Shown here one piece after another: positions 49,587 through 59,807 of a DNA stretch of 64,000 nt. Numbering within the stretch: the first letter of the stretch is position 1; every line of letters begins with the position of its first letter. A program made the translations under genes and the position numbers. The stretch covers positions 62,001 to 126,000 of the forward strand of contig CAJXYM010000001.1 of NCBI GenBank assembly GCA_913063045.1, written 5' to 3'. A model generated the notes under the pieces. It saw nothing but the letters and a program-made list of their open reading frames with translations. It searched no databases and was not told the origin of the DNA. Source of the stretch: an uncultured Flavobacteriales bacterium. Its GTDB lineage: Bacteria; Bacteroidota; Bacteroidia; Flavobacteriales; BACL11.

Positions 49587-52022
49587 CTATTTGTTTAAAT
49601 CATAAAGAGACCAAATTAATAAATTTTCTTTGTTAGTGATGGAACCTGTATAGTTAATTGTATATTCAATACCCGGAAGCATAGTGAGATAGTTTTCATC
49701 AAATTTAATGCCATCTAATTCGAAATATACCTGAAAAGCAGGCAGATCACTTTTTATTTTAATTACATTATCATCCCACTTTGTTGTTAGATTAGGTTTG
49801 AGGAAAATTATATCTTTTACTTTGGAAGTAAAGATTGTTTTAGAACTAATTTTTTTGTTTTTCAACGTTGCTATTATAAATTCATTTTTATTAATGTTTT
49901 CATAATCCTTAGTAATTAGCTTACTGCCAATATCTTTTGAGTTCACTATACCTATACTTTTAGAATTTGTTTTTTTACCCTTTAAGTTATAGCTGTTAAT
50001 TATGAGCGTGTCATTTATATCAGTTCTTTTATCAGACATAATCCAAATTGAAAATTTTTCATTTTCATTTTTTGTAATAGATAACCCAATTGGAGCAAAA
50101 ACATCTCTTACTACATAATTTAACGCCTTCCAGTTTCCATAATAATCAATACTACTCCAAGAAGCAACTGGCCAACAGTCATTGAGTTGCCAGTACAATG
50201 TTCCCATACAGTATGGTTGACTTCTTCTATGAGCTTCCAGTCCAATTCTCATGCCTTCTGCTTGAAGAATTTGACTAGCATAAACAAATTTTTTAAAATC
50301 TTTTGGTTGATTATATTCTCTATTCATATATTCCTGAATTAAACTATTTCCTCTTGGATGTTTTTGATGAGAAAGCATTATTTCAGAATCTAAAAGCCAA
50401 TCTTTTTCTTCACTGAAGGATTTTATTGTGGAAATTTGCGGAAACGATTGAAAACCAAACTCACTCATGAATCTTGGAATTTCTTCTTCAAATGTTGAAA
50501 ATGGCTGAGCATCATGCCATACTCCCCAGTAATGAACATCCCCCTCATTGTTGTGGTTAGAGTCGCCTCTTCCAAGTTGAGGAGAACTCTCCCAATACGG
50601 CAGATTAGTTAGCTCACCTACAACCTCTGGTAGTGTTTTATTAAAGATCATTTCATATCCTCTATAGATTTTTTTTATTTCTTTTTCTGAAAAAGAACTT
50701 TGCCATCCCCAGTTTTGCCATGCTTCAGCAATTTCATTATTCCCACACCATAAAATTATAGAGGTATGATTTCTTAATCTTTTAACATTATCTATAGCTT
50801 CCAATCTAATATTTTCTATAAATGATTTATTATCTGGGTACATTGCACATGCAAACATGAAATCTTGCCAAACTAAAACACCCAATGAATCACAAAGATT
50901 ATAAAATACTTCGTTCTCATAAATACCTCCACCCCATACTCGAAGCATATTCATATTAGATTTTATTACTTGATCTAAAAGTGTTTTATATTTTTTAGTT
51001 GTTACTCGATTTTGCAAGTTATCTTGTGGGATGTAATTTGCACCTTTCATGAAAATTGCCTCTCCATTTATCTCAAAATAGAAATTTTTACCTGTTGAAT
51101 CTGCTGAGGTAATTAACTTGACTGTTCTTATTCCAATTTTTTTCTTTTTAGTGCTTATAATTTTCTTGTTCTTTATAAGAGTAACATTAATATCATATAA
51201 AGGTTGTTTTCCGTAGCCGTTTGGCCACCATAATTTGGGTTTTAAAATATTAAAGTCAAGATCGATATTTTGTACTCCTTTAATTAATTGTTTTATGTAT
51301 TTAGTGTTATTTACCTCTAAAAGATACTCTCCAGATTTCACAACATTTAGTTCAAGATTAATCTTGAAATTAGCGACAGAGTCAAAAACTTCTTTTTGCT
51401 CTATATATAGATCCTTTATAATTGCATTATTGTAACTAATTATTTCTACTGGTTTCCATATGCCAGAAACAGGAATTTTTGGCCCCCAATCCCATCCATA
51501 ATGAAAGCCTGCTTTTCTTGTGTGAACTTTTTTTCCTCCAGGTAACTTATAACCTAGATCTATTTCTTTCTTGATTTCACGAGACGAAGTATTATGAAAT
51601 TTAATTATTAAAGTATTTTGTTTTTTTAGTAAATTATTTATTGGCACTACCCATTTTCTAAACATATTGTCTGCATTTAGAATGAGAGAATCATTCAAAA
51701 AAACCTCACTATATGTGTCTAAGCCATTAAAAATAATTTCATGATTTTGGAAAGATAAAAGATCTTTCTTAACAGAAAAAGTACTTTTATAAACCCAATC
51801 TCTATCTGCCACCCATTTAATAGAGTCTTCATTATTACCATAAAATGGGTCTGGGATTATTTGATGATAAAGTAAGTCATAAAAATTATTGCCAGGAACA
51901 CTTGCTTCTAGCCAATTTTTATTGTGTTGAAATTCCCAATTATTAATAATCTGATGATTATAATCATTAGACTTACATCCAATAAAAATAAGAAATAGTA
52001 AATAATAAATTTTAATCCTCAA
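49587..52022 (-). CDS. GH2 beta-mannosidase, probable lipoprotein
   Basis: NMLRVWGGGIYENEVFYNLCDSLGVLVWQDFMFACAMYP, MSEFGFQSFP. TTG start at 52022 gives RIKIYYLLFLIFIGCKSN signal. Confidence 0.92.
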   Translation of the reverse strand: MRIKIYYLLFLIFIGCKSNDYNHQIINNWEFQHNKNWLEASVPGNNFYDLLYHQIIPDPFYGNNEDSIKWVADRDWVYKSTFSVKKDLLSFQNHEIIFNGLDTYSEVFLNDSLILNADNMFRKWVVPINNLLKKQNTLIIKFHNTSSREIKKEIDLGYKLPGGKKVHTRKAGFHYGWDWGPKIPVSGIWKPVEIISYNNAIIKDLYIEQKEVFDSVANFKINLELNVVKSGEYLLEVNNTKYIKQLIKGVQNIDLDFNILKPKLWWPNGYGKQPLYDINVTLIKNKKIISTKKKKIGIRTVKLITSADSTGKNFYFEINGEAIFMKGANYIPQDNLQNRVTTKKYKTLLDQVIKSNMNMLRVWGGGIYENEVFYNLCDSLGVLVWQDFMFACAMYPDNKSFIENIRLEAIDNVKRLRNHTSIILWCGNNEIAEAWQNWGWQSSFSEKEIKKIYRGYEMIFNKTLPEVVGELTNLPYWESSPQLGRGDSNHNNEGDVHYWGVWHDAQPFSTFEEEIPRFMSEFGFQSFPQISTIKSFSEEKDWLLDSEIMLSHQKHPRGNSLIQEYMNREYNQPKDFKKFVYASQILQAEGMRIGLEAHRRSQPYCMGTLYWQLNDCWPVASWSSIDYYGNWKALNYVVRDVFAPIGLSITKNENEKFSIWIMSDKRTDINDTLIINSYNLKGKKTNSKSIGIVNSKDIGSKLITKDYENINKNEFIIATLKNKKISSKTIFTSKVKDIIFLKPNLTTKWDDNVIKIKSDLPAFQVYFELDGIKFDENYLTMLPGIEYTINYTGSITNKENLLIWSLYDLNK

Positions 52023-52704
52023 TTCTAGAAAGTTCTTTAACTGCTTTATTAATATTTTGATAGTGTGTTTCAAATTTACCAAATATATTTTTCTCCTTAC
52101 CTGAAAGATGAAAGCTTCTAACCCCTAAACGATAAAGTTCATTAATATTTGCATGATTCACTCCTGATCCCGCAATAATTTCTATCCTATTTCTTCCTAA
52201 TTTAATTATTTGCGCTATTTTTTTTCTTCCTTGATCAATATTTTTTGCTTGGCCAGATGTAAGTAATGCATCACAATTACAATCAATAATATCTTTTAAT
52301 GACTCTTCAAATTTACTCGAAACATCAAATGCTCTGTGAAATGTAACTTTCATTGGTCTTGCTTCCTTAACCATGGCTTTGGTTAAATTTTGGTCTATTG
52401 ATCCATCAGTTTTTAATGCTCCAATTACAACACCGTCACATTTTGCATTTTTACAAAATATAATGTCTTTTATTATTTGATTAAATTCATCTTGAGTATA
52501 GCTAAATTTGTTAGCTATTGGAAGAATTAGTATATGAATTTTAACATCAGTGATGTTTCTTAGTTTAACTATGTCTGAATAATTTGGAGTAACTCCGCCT
52601 TGTTCTAGTTTTTGGCAAAGCTCTATTCTATTAGCACCAGCTTTAATTCCTACTATAGCTGATTCAATTGAATTTGCACAACACTCGATAATATTATTTG
52701 GCAT
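52012..52704 (-). CDS. cutC: CutC family protein
   Basis: IECCANSIESAIVGIKAGANRIELCQKLEQGGVTPNY, TFHRAFDV, LTSGQAKN, IIAGSGVN. Confidence 0.93.
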   Translation of the reverse strand: MPNNIIECCANSIESAIVGIKAGANRIELCQKLEQGGVTPNYSDIVKLRNITDVKIHILILPIANKFSYTQDEFNQIIKDIIFCKNAKCDGVVIGALKTDGSIDQNLTKAMVKEARPMKVTFHRAFDVSSKFEESLKDIIDCNCDALLTSGQAKNIDQGRKKIAQIIKLGRNRIEIIAGSGVNHANINELYRLGVRSFHLSGKEKNIFGKFETHYQNINKAVKELSRIED

Positions 52705-52721
52705 TTTAGAGACTTAAATTA

Positions 52722-54056
52722 TTACATTTTAAAGTCTTCCATAAATTTAGTTGTATAATCACCAGCTATAAAATCTGGATGCTTCATTAGTTTTTTATGA
52801 AAAGGGATTGTTGTCTTTATACCCTCAATTACAAATTCATCTAATGCTCTAGTCATTTTAGCAATAGCTTCTTCTCTTGTTTGCGCCACAGTAATTACTT
52901 TTGCAATCATTGAATCATAATAAGGAGGAATTGTATAGTTTGCATAAACATGAGTGTCAATTCTTACTCCGTGCCCTCCTGGAGCATGAAAGTTAGTAAT
53001 TAGGCCAGGACAAGGTCTAAAATCTTTTTCAGGATCTTCTGCATTAATTCTACATTCAATTGCATGAAGTTGGGGAATATAATTTTCTCCCGAAATCTTA
53101 ACTCCTGCAGCAACCTTAATTTGTTCTTTTATTAGATCAAAATCAACTACCTCTTCAGTAATAGGATGTTCAACTTGTATTCTTGTATTCATTTCCATGA
53201 AATAGAATTTTCTATGCTTATCAACAAGAAACTCTACTGTCCCTACACCTTCATATTTTACTGCCTCAGCTGCTTTTATTGCTGCAATTCCCATTTCTTC
53301 TCTAAGTTTCTCAGTCATAAATGGAGAGGGAGTTTCTTCTGCAAGCTTTTGATGTCTTCTTTGTATTGAACAATCTCTCTCTGACAAGTGAGATGCTTTA
53401 CCTGTTTTATCACCAATTATTTGAATCTCTATATGTCTTGGGTCTTCAATAAATTTCTCCATATACATGCCATCATTGCCAAAAGCTGCTTTCGATTCTG
53501 TTCTTGCACTATCCCATGAATCTTCTAGTTTAGACTCTTCCCACACTAGTCGCATACCTTTACCACCACCACCTGCAGTAGCTTTTAACATCACAGGATA
53601 ACCTATTTCAGATGCGATCTTCTTACAATTGTCAAAATCTTTGATTAATCCTTTTGAGCCGGGTATTGTTGGGACTCCAGCTTTTTTCATAGTTTCTTTT
53701 GCTGAAGCTTTATCACCCATTCCCTCTATCATCTTGGGAGATGCTCCAATAAATTTAATATTATTTTCAGAGCATATTTTAGAAAAATTTGCATTCTCAG
53801 CTAGAAAACCATATCCTGGATGTATGGCGTCAGAATTTGTGATTTCAGCAGCTGCAATAATATTAGGGATATGTAAGTAAGATTCTGAACTAGCTGCAGG
53901 GCCAATACATACAGCTTCGTCTGCAAATCTTACAGGTAAACTGTCTTTGTCAGCTTTAGAATAGACTGCAACAGTTTTAATATTCATTTCCTTGCATGTC
54001 CTAATAATACGTAACGCAATTTCTCCTCTATTTGCTATAAGAATTTTTTTAAACAT
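52722..54056 (-). CDS. accC: acetyl-CoA carboxylase biotin carboxylase subunit
   Basis: [52 protein letters not shown]. Confidence 0.96.
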   Translation of the reverse strand: MFKKILIANRGEIALRIIRTCKEMNIKTVAVYSKADKDSLPVRFADEAVCIGPAASSESYLHIPNIIAAAEITNSDAIHPGYGFLAENANFSKICSENNIKFIGASPKMIEGMGDKASAKETMKKAGVPTIPGSKGLIKDFDNCKKIASEIGYPVMLKATAGGGGKGMRLVWEESKLEDSWDSARTESKAAFGNDGMYMEKFIEDPRHIEIQIIGDKTGKASHLSERDCSIQRRHQKLAEETPSPFMTEKLREEMGIAAIKAAEAVKYEGVGTVEFLVDKHRKFYFMEMNTRIQVEHPITEEVVDFDLIKEQIKVAAGVKISGENYIPQLHAIECRINAEDPEKDFRPCPGLITNFHAPGGHGVRIDTHVYANYTIPPYYDSMIAKVITVAQTREEAIAKMTRALDEFVIEGIKTTIPFHKKLMKHPDFIAGDYTTKFMEDFKM

Positions 54057-54075
54057 ATGTCTAGTGTTTGAGTAA

Positions 54076-54570
54076 TTAAGAAGGGTCTACTAAAAATAAT
54101 GGTTGATCAAATTCTATTGGGGATGCATCATCTACTAAAACCTTAACAATTTTACCAGAGATCTCAGACTCAATCTCATTAAATAATTTCATAGCTTCTA
54201 TAATACATATGACTTCTCCTTCATTAATTTGATCTCCTACATTAGCAAAGGGAGGTTTTTCTGGCGAAGAACTTCTGTAGAAAGTTCCAATCATTGAAGA
54301 TCTTACCTCTATCAGATGCTCATCATCTTTCACTGTATCTAATTTTTCTGTATCTTGATCAGTAATTATTTGTGGGGCGTGATGTGTTACAATAGGAATA
54401 TTTTGACCAGGTACTTGTTGAATTATATTTATTGGTTCATCAGAATCCCCTCTTCTTCTTTTAGCGGGAGATTTAATAGAGATTTTAATATTATCAATCT
54501 CTAAATCTACTTCTGTAGCTCCAGACTTTGCTACAAACTTTATTAATTCTTGAATATCTTTTAAATCCAT
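54076..54570 (-). CDS. accB: acetyl-CoA carboxylase biotin carboxyl carrier protein
   Basis: [15 protein letters not shown] biotinylation site. Confidence 0.95.
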   Translation of the reverse strand: MDLKDIQELIKFVAKSGATEVDLEIDNIKISIKSPAKRRRGDSDEPINIIQQVPGQNIPIVTHHAPQIITDQDTEKLDTVKDDEHLIEVRSSMIGTFYRSSSPEKPPFANVGDQINEGEVICIIEAMKLFNEIESEISGKIVKVLVDDASPIEFDQPLFLVDPS

Positions 54571-54599
54571 TAATTTTATAATTTATAATGCAAATGTAA

Positions 54600-55601
54600 T
54601 TATTTCTTTGAATCGTAAGCCCATTTTAAATAAATTGATCCCCAAGTAAATCCGCCTCCAAAAGCAGCTAAAATTAAATTATCTCCTTTATTTAATTTTT
54701 GCTCCCATTCCCACAAGCATAATGGAATTGTAGCTGAAGTAGTATTTCCATATTTTTCAATATTTAACATTACTTTCTCATCACCTACACCCATTCTTCT
54801 TGAAGTAGCATCAATTATTCTTTTATTAGCCTGATGAGGAACAAGAAATGCTATGTCATCAGCGGTAAGATTATTTTTTTTCATAATTTCTTCTGACACA
54901 TCAGCCATACTTTTTACTGCAGCTTTAAACACAGGCTGTCCATCTTGAAATATAAAGTGTTCTTTAGCATCTATAGTTTCATGAGAAGCAGGTTTTAAAG
55001 AGCCACCAGCAGGCTGTCTTAAATATTTACTTCCGCTTCCGTCAGTTCGTAAAATAGTATCTTTAATACCTAAACCTTCATGATTAGGCTCCATGAGCAC
55101 TGCTCCTGCACCATCTCCAAATAATACACATGTTTCTCTTGATGTATAATCGACAATTGAAGACATCTTATCCGCCCCAACAACAATTACTTTTTTATGT
55201 TTACCAGTTTCAAGAAATTGAGATGCAATTGTTAGTGCATATAAAAAACCTGAGCATGCTGCGCCAATATCAAATGCACAAATATTACTTATTCCTACTT
55301 TCTCAGCTATAAGGCAGGCAGTAGATGGAAAAAGCATATCTGGAGTCGCAGTTGCACATATAATTAGATCAATATCTTTAGCATCTGTTTTGGTTTTTTT
55401 CAAAAGGAGTTTAATTGCTTCTGCTCCTAGATCAGATGAGCCTTTATTTTCGCCTTTTAGAATTCTCCTTTCTTTTATTCCTGTCCTAGAAACAATCCAT
55501 TCATCATTTGTTTCTACCATTGTTTCAAGCTCTTTATTTGTTAGGATATAATCCGGGACATATCCCTGAATACCTGTAATAGCAGCGCTAATTTTATTCA
55601 T
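54600..55601 (-). CDS. fabH: 3-oxoacyl-ACP synthase III
   Basis: DIGAACSGFLYAL, VPHQANKRIIDA, EKYGNTTSATIPLCL. Confidence 0.95.
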   Translation of the reverse strand: MNKISAAITGIQGYVPDYILTNKELETMVETNDEWIVSRTGIKERRILKGENKGSSDLGAEAIKLLLKKTKTDAKDIDLIICATATPDMLFPSTACLIAEKVGISNICAFDIGAACSGFLYALTIASQFLETGKHKKVIVVGADKMSSIVDYTSRETCVLFGDGAGAVLMEPNHEGLGIKDTILRTDGSGSKYLRQPAGGSLKPASHETIDAKEHFIFQDGQPVFKAAVKSMADVSEEIMKKNNLTADDIAFLVPHQANKRIIDATSRRMGVGDEKVMLNIEKYGNTTSATIPLCLWEWEQKLNKGDNLILAAFGGGFTWGSIYLKWAYDSKK

Positions 55602-55603
55602 AT

Positions 55604-56542
55604 TTAATCAATATTTTCTTTAATTTTATTTACAAGCTTAGCCTCAATAACATCTTTTGCTAAAAGTAACATATTTTTTATAGCAATTTCATTTGAAATT
55701 CCATGGCCAATAATAACAGGTTTATTTAATCCTAATATTGGTGTTCCACCATATATTTCATAATTAAATCTGTTAAAATAACTATCATTAATTTTTCTTT
55801 CGCAGACTAAGTCATACAATGCTTCAGCCTGTTTTAATACAATATTACCAGTAAATCCATCACAAATAATAACATCTGTTTGAGAGTTGAAAATGTGTCT
55901 GCTCTCAATATTTCCAATAAAGTTGTAATCTTTTGTGCCACTCATTAATTCATAACTTGCTTGAGTTAACATATTCCCTTTTGTTTTTTCTTCGCCTAAA
56001 TTTAGTAAGCTAACTTTAGGCTCTTTGATGCCACATACATGTTTTGCAAATAAAGATCCAAGAATACCAAACTGATATAAAACATCTGGTTTACAATCAG
56101 CATTTGCTCCGACATCCAATAAAACAGTAACCCCACCATTGATTTTTGGAAGAATTGTACAAATACAAGGTCTTAAAACTCCACTTATTGCCTTTACAGA
56201 GTAATAGCCTCCAACAAACATTGCGCCTGTATTTCCGGCGCTTGCAAATCCATCTATTTTTCCTTTAGCTAAATATTCAAAGCCTTTAGCAATACTAGAG
56301 TTGGGTTTTGATTTAAATGATTTTATTGCATGTTCACCCATGTCAATAACTTCTTGGCAATCAATGATTTCGAAACTATCTTCTGATTTTTTGTGCTTTT
56401 TGAGTTCAGAAACAATTTTTTTTTTGTTTCCAAAAAGGATAATACTTATATTGGGAGGTAGCTCTTTATGAGCAAGAATTGTTCCATGAATAGTTTTATT
56501 GGGGGCATAGTCTCCTCCCATAATATCTATACCAATTCTCAT
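55604..56542 (-). CDS. plsX: phosphate acyltransferase PlsX
   Basis: IGIDIMGGDYAPN, SAGNTGAMFVGG, CDGFTGNIVLK. Confidence 0.95.
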   Translation of the reverse strand: MRIGIDIMGGDYAPNKTIHGTILAHKELPPNISIILFGNKKKIVSELKKHKKSEDSFEIIDCQEVIDMGEHAIKSFKSKPNSSIAKGFEYLAKGKIDGFASAGNTGAMFVGGYYSVKAISGVLRPCICTILPKINGGVTVLLDVGANADCKPDVLYQFGILGSLFAKHVCGIKEPKVSLLNLGEEKTKGNMLTQASYELMSGTKDYNFIGNIESRHIFNSQTDVIICDGFTGNIVLKQAEALYDLVCERKINDSYFNRFNYEIYGGTPILGLNKPVIIGHGISNEIAIKNMLLLAKDVIEAKLVNKIKENID

Positions 56543-56576
56543 TTTATGAGTTTGTATTTAGGCTAAATAAGAGATG

Positions 56577-56762
56577 TTAAGCAGTTGCTTGTTTTTCAAT
56601 CGCTTGCTTACCTCTATATGTTCCACACTCTTCACAAACTCTATGGTATGCTACAGCTGTACCGCAATTATTACAACTATACATTGTAGTAGGAGATGCT
56701 TTATAATGTGTTCTTCTTTTATCTCTTCTAGTCTTTGAGATTTTTCGTTTAGGATGTGCCAT
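56577..56762 (-). CDS. rpmF: 50S ribosomal protein L32
   Basis: MAHPKRKISKTRRDKRRTHYK; CNNCG...CEECG zinc site. Confidence 0.95.
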   Translation of the reverse strand: MAHPKRKISKTRRDKRRTHYKASPTTMYSCNNCGTAVAYHRVCEECGTYRGKQAIEKQATA

Positions 56763-56775
56763 TTTATTGGTTTTA

Positions 56776-57294
56776 CTATTTTAATTCTATGTTTTTTAAA
56801 TCTGACCACCTTGGGTCAATTCCATCTTTTTTATCTCTAAATGAAAAATTGTTAATTAGAGATAACATATCTTTATTACATTCTGACGCCTTATTTATTG
56901 ATTTATGCGATCTTTTATTTGGAATAGCAAGTGATATTAGTTCATAGATAAGGTGCTTAACGTCTATTTCTAAATCATTTAAGTCAAAATAAATTTTATT
57001 ATCATCAATAATAGAATTGTCATTTATTTGTTTTAAAACAAATAAATGATTTGATTTAATTGGAATTGCAATGTCTTCTGCGCAGTGATCACAGGAAATA
57101 TTTTTAACTATTCCGTCAATAGAAATTGATAAGGACAAGTCATGGTCACTTTTTATCAAATTACTTTTTATTTCAAAATCAGCATTTTTAACTTCAGAAA
57201 AGTTAAATTCTTTAAAGAACTCATCCTTAATATTAAATAAAGTTTCGTTAGAACCTTTTTTTAAGTTAGTTAATTTAATATTTAATTCTGTCAT
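56776..57294 (-). CDS. DUF177 (YceD-like) protein
   Basis: Conserved upstream-of-rpmF location; CDHCAEDIAIPI, DLNDLEIDVKHLIYELISLAIPNKRSH. Confidence 0.85.
   Translation of the reverse strand: MTELNIKLTNLKKGSNETLFNIKDEFFKEFNFSEVKNADFEIKSNLIKSDHDLSLSISIDGIVKNISCDHCAEDIAIPIKSNHLFVLKQINDNSIIDDNKIYFDLNDLEIDVKHLIYELISLAIPNKRSHKSINKASECNKDMLSLINNFSFRDKKDGIDPRWSDLKNIELK
57020..57049. repeat. 30-bp perfect palindrome inside the DUF177 coding sequence
   Basis: TCATTTATTTGTTTTAAAACAAATAAATGA is identical to its reverse complement. Confidence 0.95.
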
Positions 57295-57314
57295 TAAACT
57301 AATTTTAAGGGCTG

Positions 57315-57322
57315 CAAAGATA
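57315..57322 (-). promoter_or_regulatory. TATCTTTG -7 box before DUF177-rpmF operon
   Basis: Minus strand TATCTTTGCAGCCCTTAAAA, 20 nt before the ATG at 57294. Confidence 0.55.
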
Positions 57323-57378
57323 TAAATTTATTCTTAGTTTAAATTATTAGTACTAATGTATATCTATTAAAGTATTAA

Positions 57379-58374
57379 TTATTCTTTTCTTCTATTCTTA
57401 ATTATGTCACATGCAACTAAAATAGCTTGAATAAAAGAACTTGCATCAGCTTTTCCCATTCCTGCAATATCGTATGCTGTTCCATGTACTGGCGAGGTTC
57501 TTATAATACTAAGTCCCGCGGTAAAATTTACTCCTTTTGAAAAAGACATAGACTTGAATGGTATAAGTCCTTGATCATGGTACATTGCAATTATACCATC
57601 GAACATATTAAGGTTCTCTTCCACAAAAAAGCTGTCAGCAGGGAAGGGACCCTTAACAATCATATCTTTTTTATTAAGTTCTGCTATTGCTGGAGTTATA
57701 ATAGTTTTTTCCTCTAGACCAAGCATGCCATCTTCTCCAGCATGAGGATTAAGCCCAAGAACAGCAATCTTTGGATGTGATATGTTAAAGTCCTGCTTTA
57801 AAGAGTTGTTTAGTTTTTCTGATGCTTCAATTATTTTTTTTAATGATACTGAATTACTAACATTAGAAAGAGGAATGTGCCCTGTTACAAATGCTATTTT
57901 CATCTTTGAACTTACCATTAACATTAATGAATTCCCTCCAAATTTTTGTTCTAAAAATTCTGTATGACCAATAAATTTGTCTATTGATTTTCTAATAGAT
58001 GCTTTATCAATTGGAGCTGTTACTATTGCATCTATTTTATTTTCTTTTAAATAGTTGCAAGCTGTATTTAAAGAGATGTATGAGTTTAAGCCAGAAGTGA
58101 TAGATTTTACTCCTAAGTTAATTGAATTGTTGTTTGCTTCAGTGTCTATTAAATTTAATATATTATTCTTACTATCACTTATTTGCTTAATGATATTAAT
58201 AGTTGTGTTACTATTTATCTTTTTTAAATATGATTTGCACAATTCCTTAGAGCCAAATAAAATTAGAGTACAAAATTTAGAAATATTTGGGTCTTTTAAT
58301 GATTTAATTATAATTTCAAGACCAATGCCATTTAAATCTCCAGTGGAAATACCAATATTAAATTTTGGAGGCAT
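57379..58374 (-). CDS. pdxA: 4-hydroxythreonine-4-phosphate dehydrogenase
   Basis: GISTGDLNGIGLEII, APIDKASI, GHTEFLEQKFG, MYHDQGLIPFKS. Confidence 0.94.
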   Translation of the reverse strand: MPPKFNIGISTGDLNGIGLEIIIKSLKDPNISKFCTLILFGSKELCKSYLKKINSNTTINIIKQISDSKNNILNLIDTEANNNSINLGVKSITSGLNSYISLNTACNYLKENKIDAIVTAPIDKASIRKSIDKFIGHTEFLEQKFGGNSLMLMVSSKMKIAFVTGHIPLSNVSNSVSLKKIIEASEKLNNSLKQDFNISHPKIAVLGLNPHAGEDGMLGLEEKTIITPAIAELNKKDMIVKGPFPADSFFVEENLNMFDGIIAMYHDQGLIPFKSMSFSKGVNFTAGLSIIRTSPVHGTAYDIAGMGKADASSFIQAILVACDIIKNRRKE

Positions 58375-58376
58375 TC

Positions 58377-59798
58377 TTATTTTCTGTTTTTTATGAAATC
58401 ATATAACAATCTAACCCCCATTCCTGTTGCCCCTTTAGATCTATATTGGTATTCAGTACTTACATAGGCAGGTCCCGCGATATCTAAATGAATCCATGGG
58501 TAATCAGTGAAATAAGCTAAAAATTTACCTGCAGTTATTGCGCCGCCAAATTTGCCTCCAAGATTTTTAATATCAGCAACATCTGATTTTATTAAATTAT
58601 CATAATCTTTCCAAAAAGGCATTTCTGCTAGTCTTTCATGAGTGATATGACCAGACTTTGCTAAGTTATTATGTTCATTAATAGCTTTTTGTTGCATTGA
58701 TACAATTCCAAAATGACCAATTGTATTAGCTGCTGAACCTGTAAGTGTAGCGAGGTCAATTACTAGTTCGGGTTTATATTTTTTAGCGTAGCTTAATGCA
58801 TCAGCTAAAATCATTCTTCCTTCAGCGTCAGTATTTAACACCTCTACAGTTGTTTTGTCAAACATAGTAACAACATCACCTGGCGCATAAGCATTTCCAG
58901 AAGGTCTATTGTCGGTTGCAGGAATTAACCCAATCACATGTTGATCAAGTTTATTATTAGCAATTGCATGCATTGCCCCAATTACTGTTCCTGCTCCAGC
59001 CATATCGACTTTCATAATATCCATAGAATTAGCAGTTGGCTTAAGACTTAACCCACCAGTATCATACACAATACCTTTACCAACTAAAATAATTGGTTTT
59101 TTATTTTTAGCATTTTTTGGTTTCCATTCTAAAATAGAAAATGTTGGTTCATCAATACTTCCTTGGTTGACAGCAAGTAGTCCTCCCATTTTTAATGATT
59201 GAATTTTCTTTTTTGTAAAAATAGATGTTGTAAATCCTGCATCTATTCCTGCTTTTTTAGCACTTTGTGCTAAATCTATAGCCTTAAGGTGTGAAAAAGG
59301 TGTATTTACTAAATCTCTAGTAAGTTTAACAGCTTCTACTAATTTTTCTAATTCTGCAAGTCTTTTAATGTCAGAATGATTGTAAACAAAAATTGTTTCA
59401 AGTTTATTTTTGCTTTTTTCTGTTTTAAATTGATCAAAGTCATAATTAGACAATGCCAGCCCCTCCACAAATGCCTCTGTTTCTATTACTTCATTGTTAA
59501 GATTTTGAACAATAACTGTTTTAAGTGTTTTTATCTCGCTAAACACTTTAAACGCTAGACATCTTACCCCTTCAAAATATAAGTTTTTGTCTGTATTTTT
59601 TTTTGGGTTTATAATAATAATTATTCTTGCATATTGATTAATTTTTATTACGTCTACTTCCTTTTTAAATTCAGAATCAATATAATTTTTCTCTCTTATA
59701 TCTAGATTTAAAATAGATAAATTGTTGCTATTTTTTGTCAGAATAAGTAGATTGTCTTTTTCTGAAATTGTATTTTTATTTTTAATGAAAGTCTTCAT
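58377..59798 (-). CDS. leucyl aminopeptidase (M17)
   Basis: VGKGIVYDTGGLSLKPT, NTDAEGRMILADAL. Start set to 59798 (MKTFIKNKN) because the upstream extension crosses mqnC. Confidence 0.93.
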   Translation of the reverse strand: MKTFIKNKNTISEKDNLLILTKNSNNLSILNLDIREKNYIDSEFKKEVDVIKINQYARIIIIINPKKNTDKNLYFEGVRCLAFKVFSEIKTLKTVIVQNLNNEVIETEAFVEGLALSNYDFDQFKTEKSKNKLETIFVYNHSDIKRLAELEKLVEAVKLTRDLVNTPFSHLKAIDLAQSAKKAGIDAGFTTSIFTKKKIQSLKMGGLLAVNQGSIDEPTFSILEWKPKNAKNKKPIILVGKGIVYDTGGLSLKPTANSMDIMKVDMAGAGTVIGAMHAIANNKLDQHVIGLIPATDNRPSGNAYAPGDVVTMFDKTTVEVLNTDAEGRMILADALSYAKKYKPELVIDLATLTGSAANTIGHFGIVSMQQKAINEHNNLAKSGHITHERLAEMPFWKDYDNLIKSDVADIKNLGGKFGGAITAGKFLAYFTDYPWIHLDIAGPAYVSTEYQYRSKGATGMGVRLLYDFIKNRK

Positions 59799-59807
59799 AT
59801 AATTGTG

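Noticed and set aside
58055-58396. 113-aa plus-strand ORF antisense to pdxA
   Set aside because: Antisense to a confident enzyme; no family signature.
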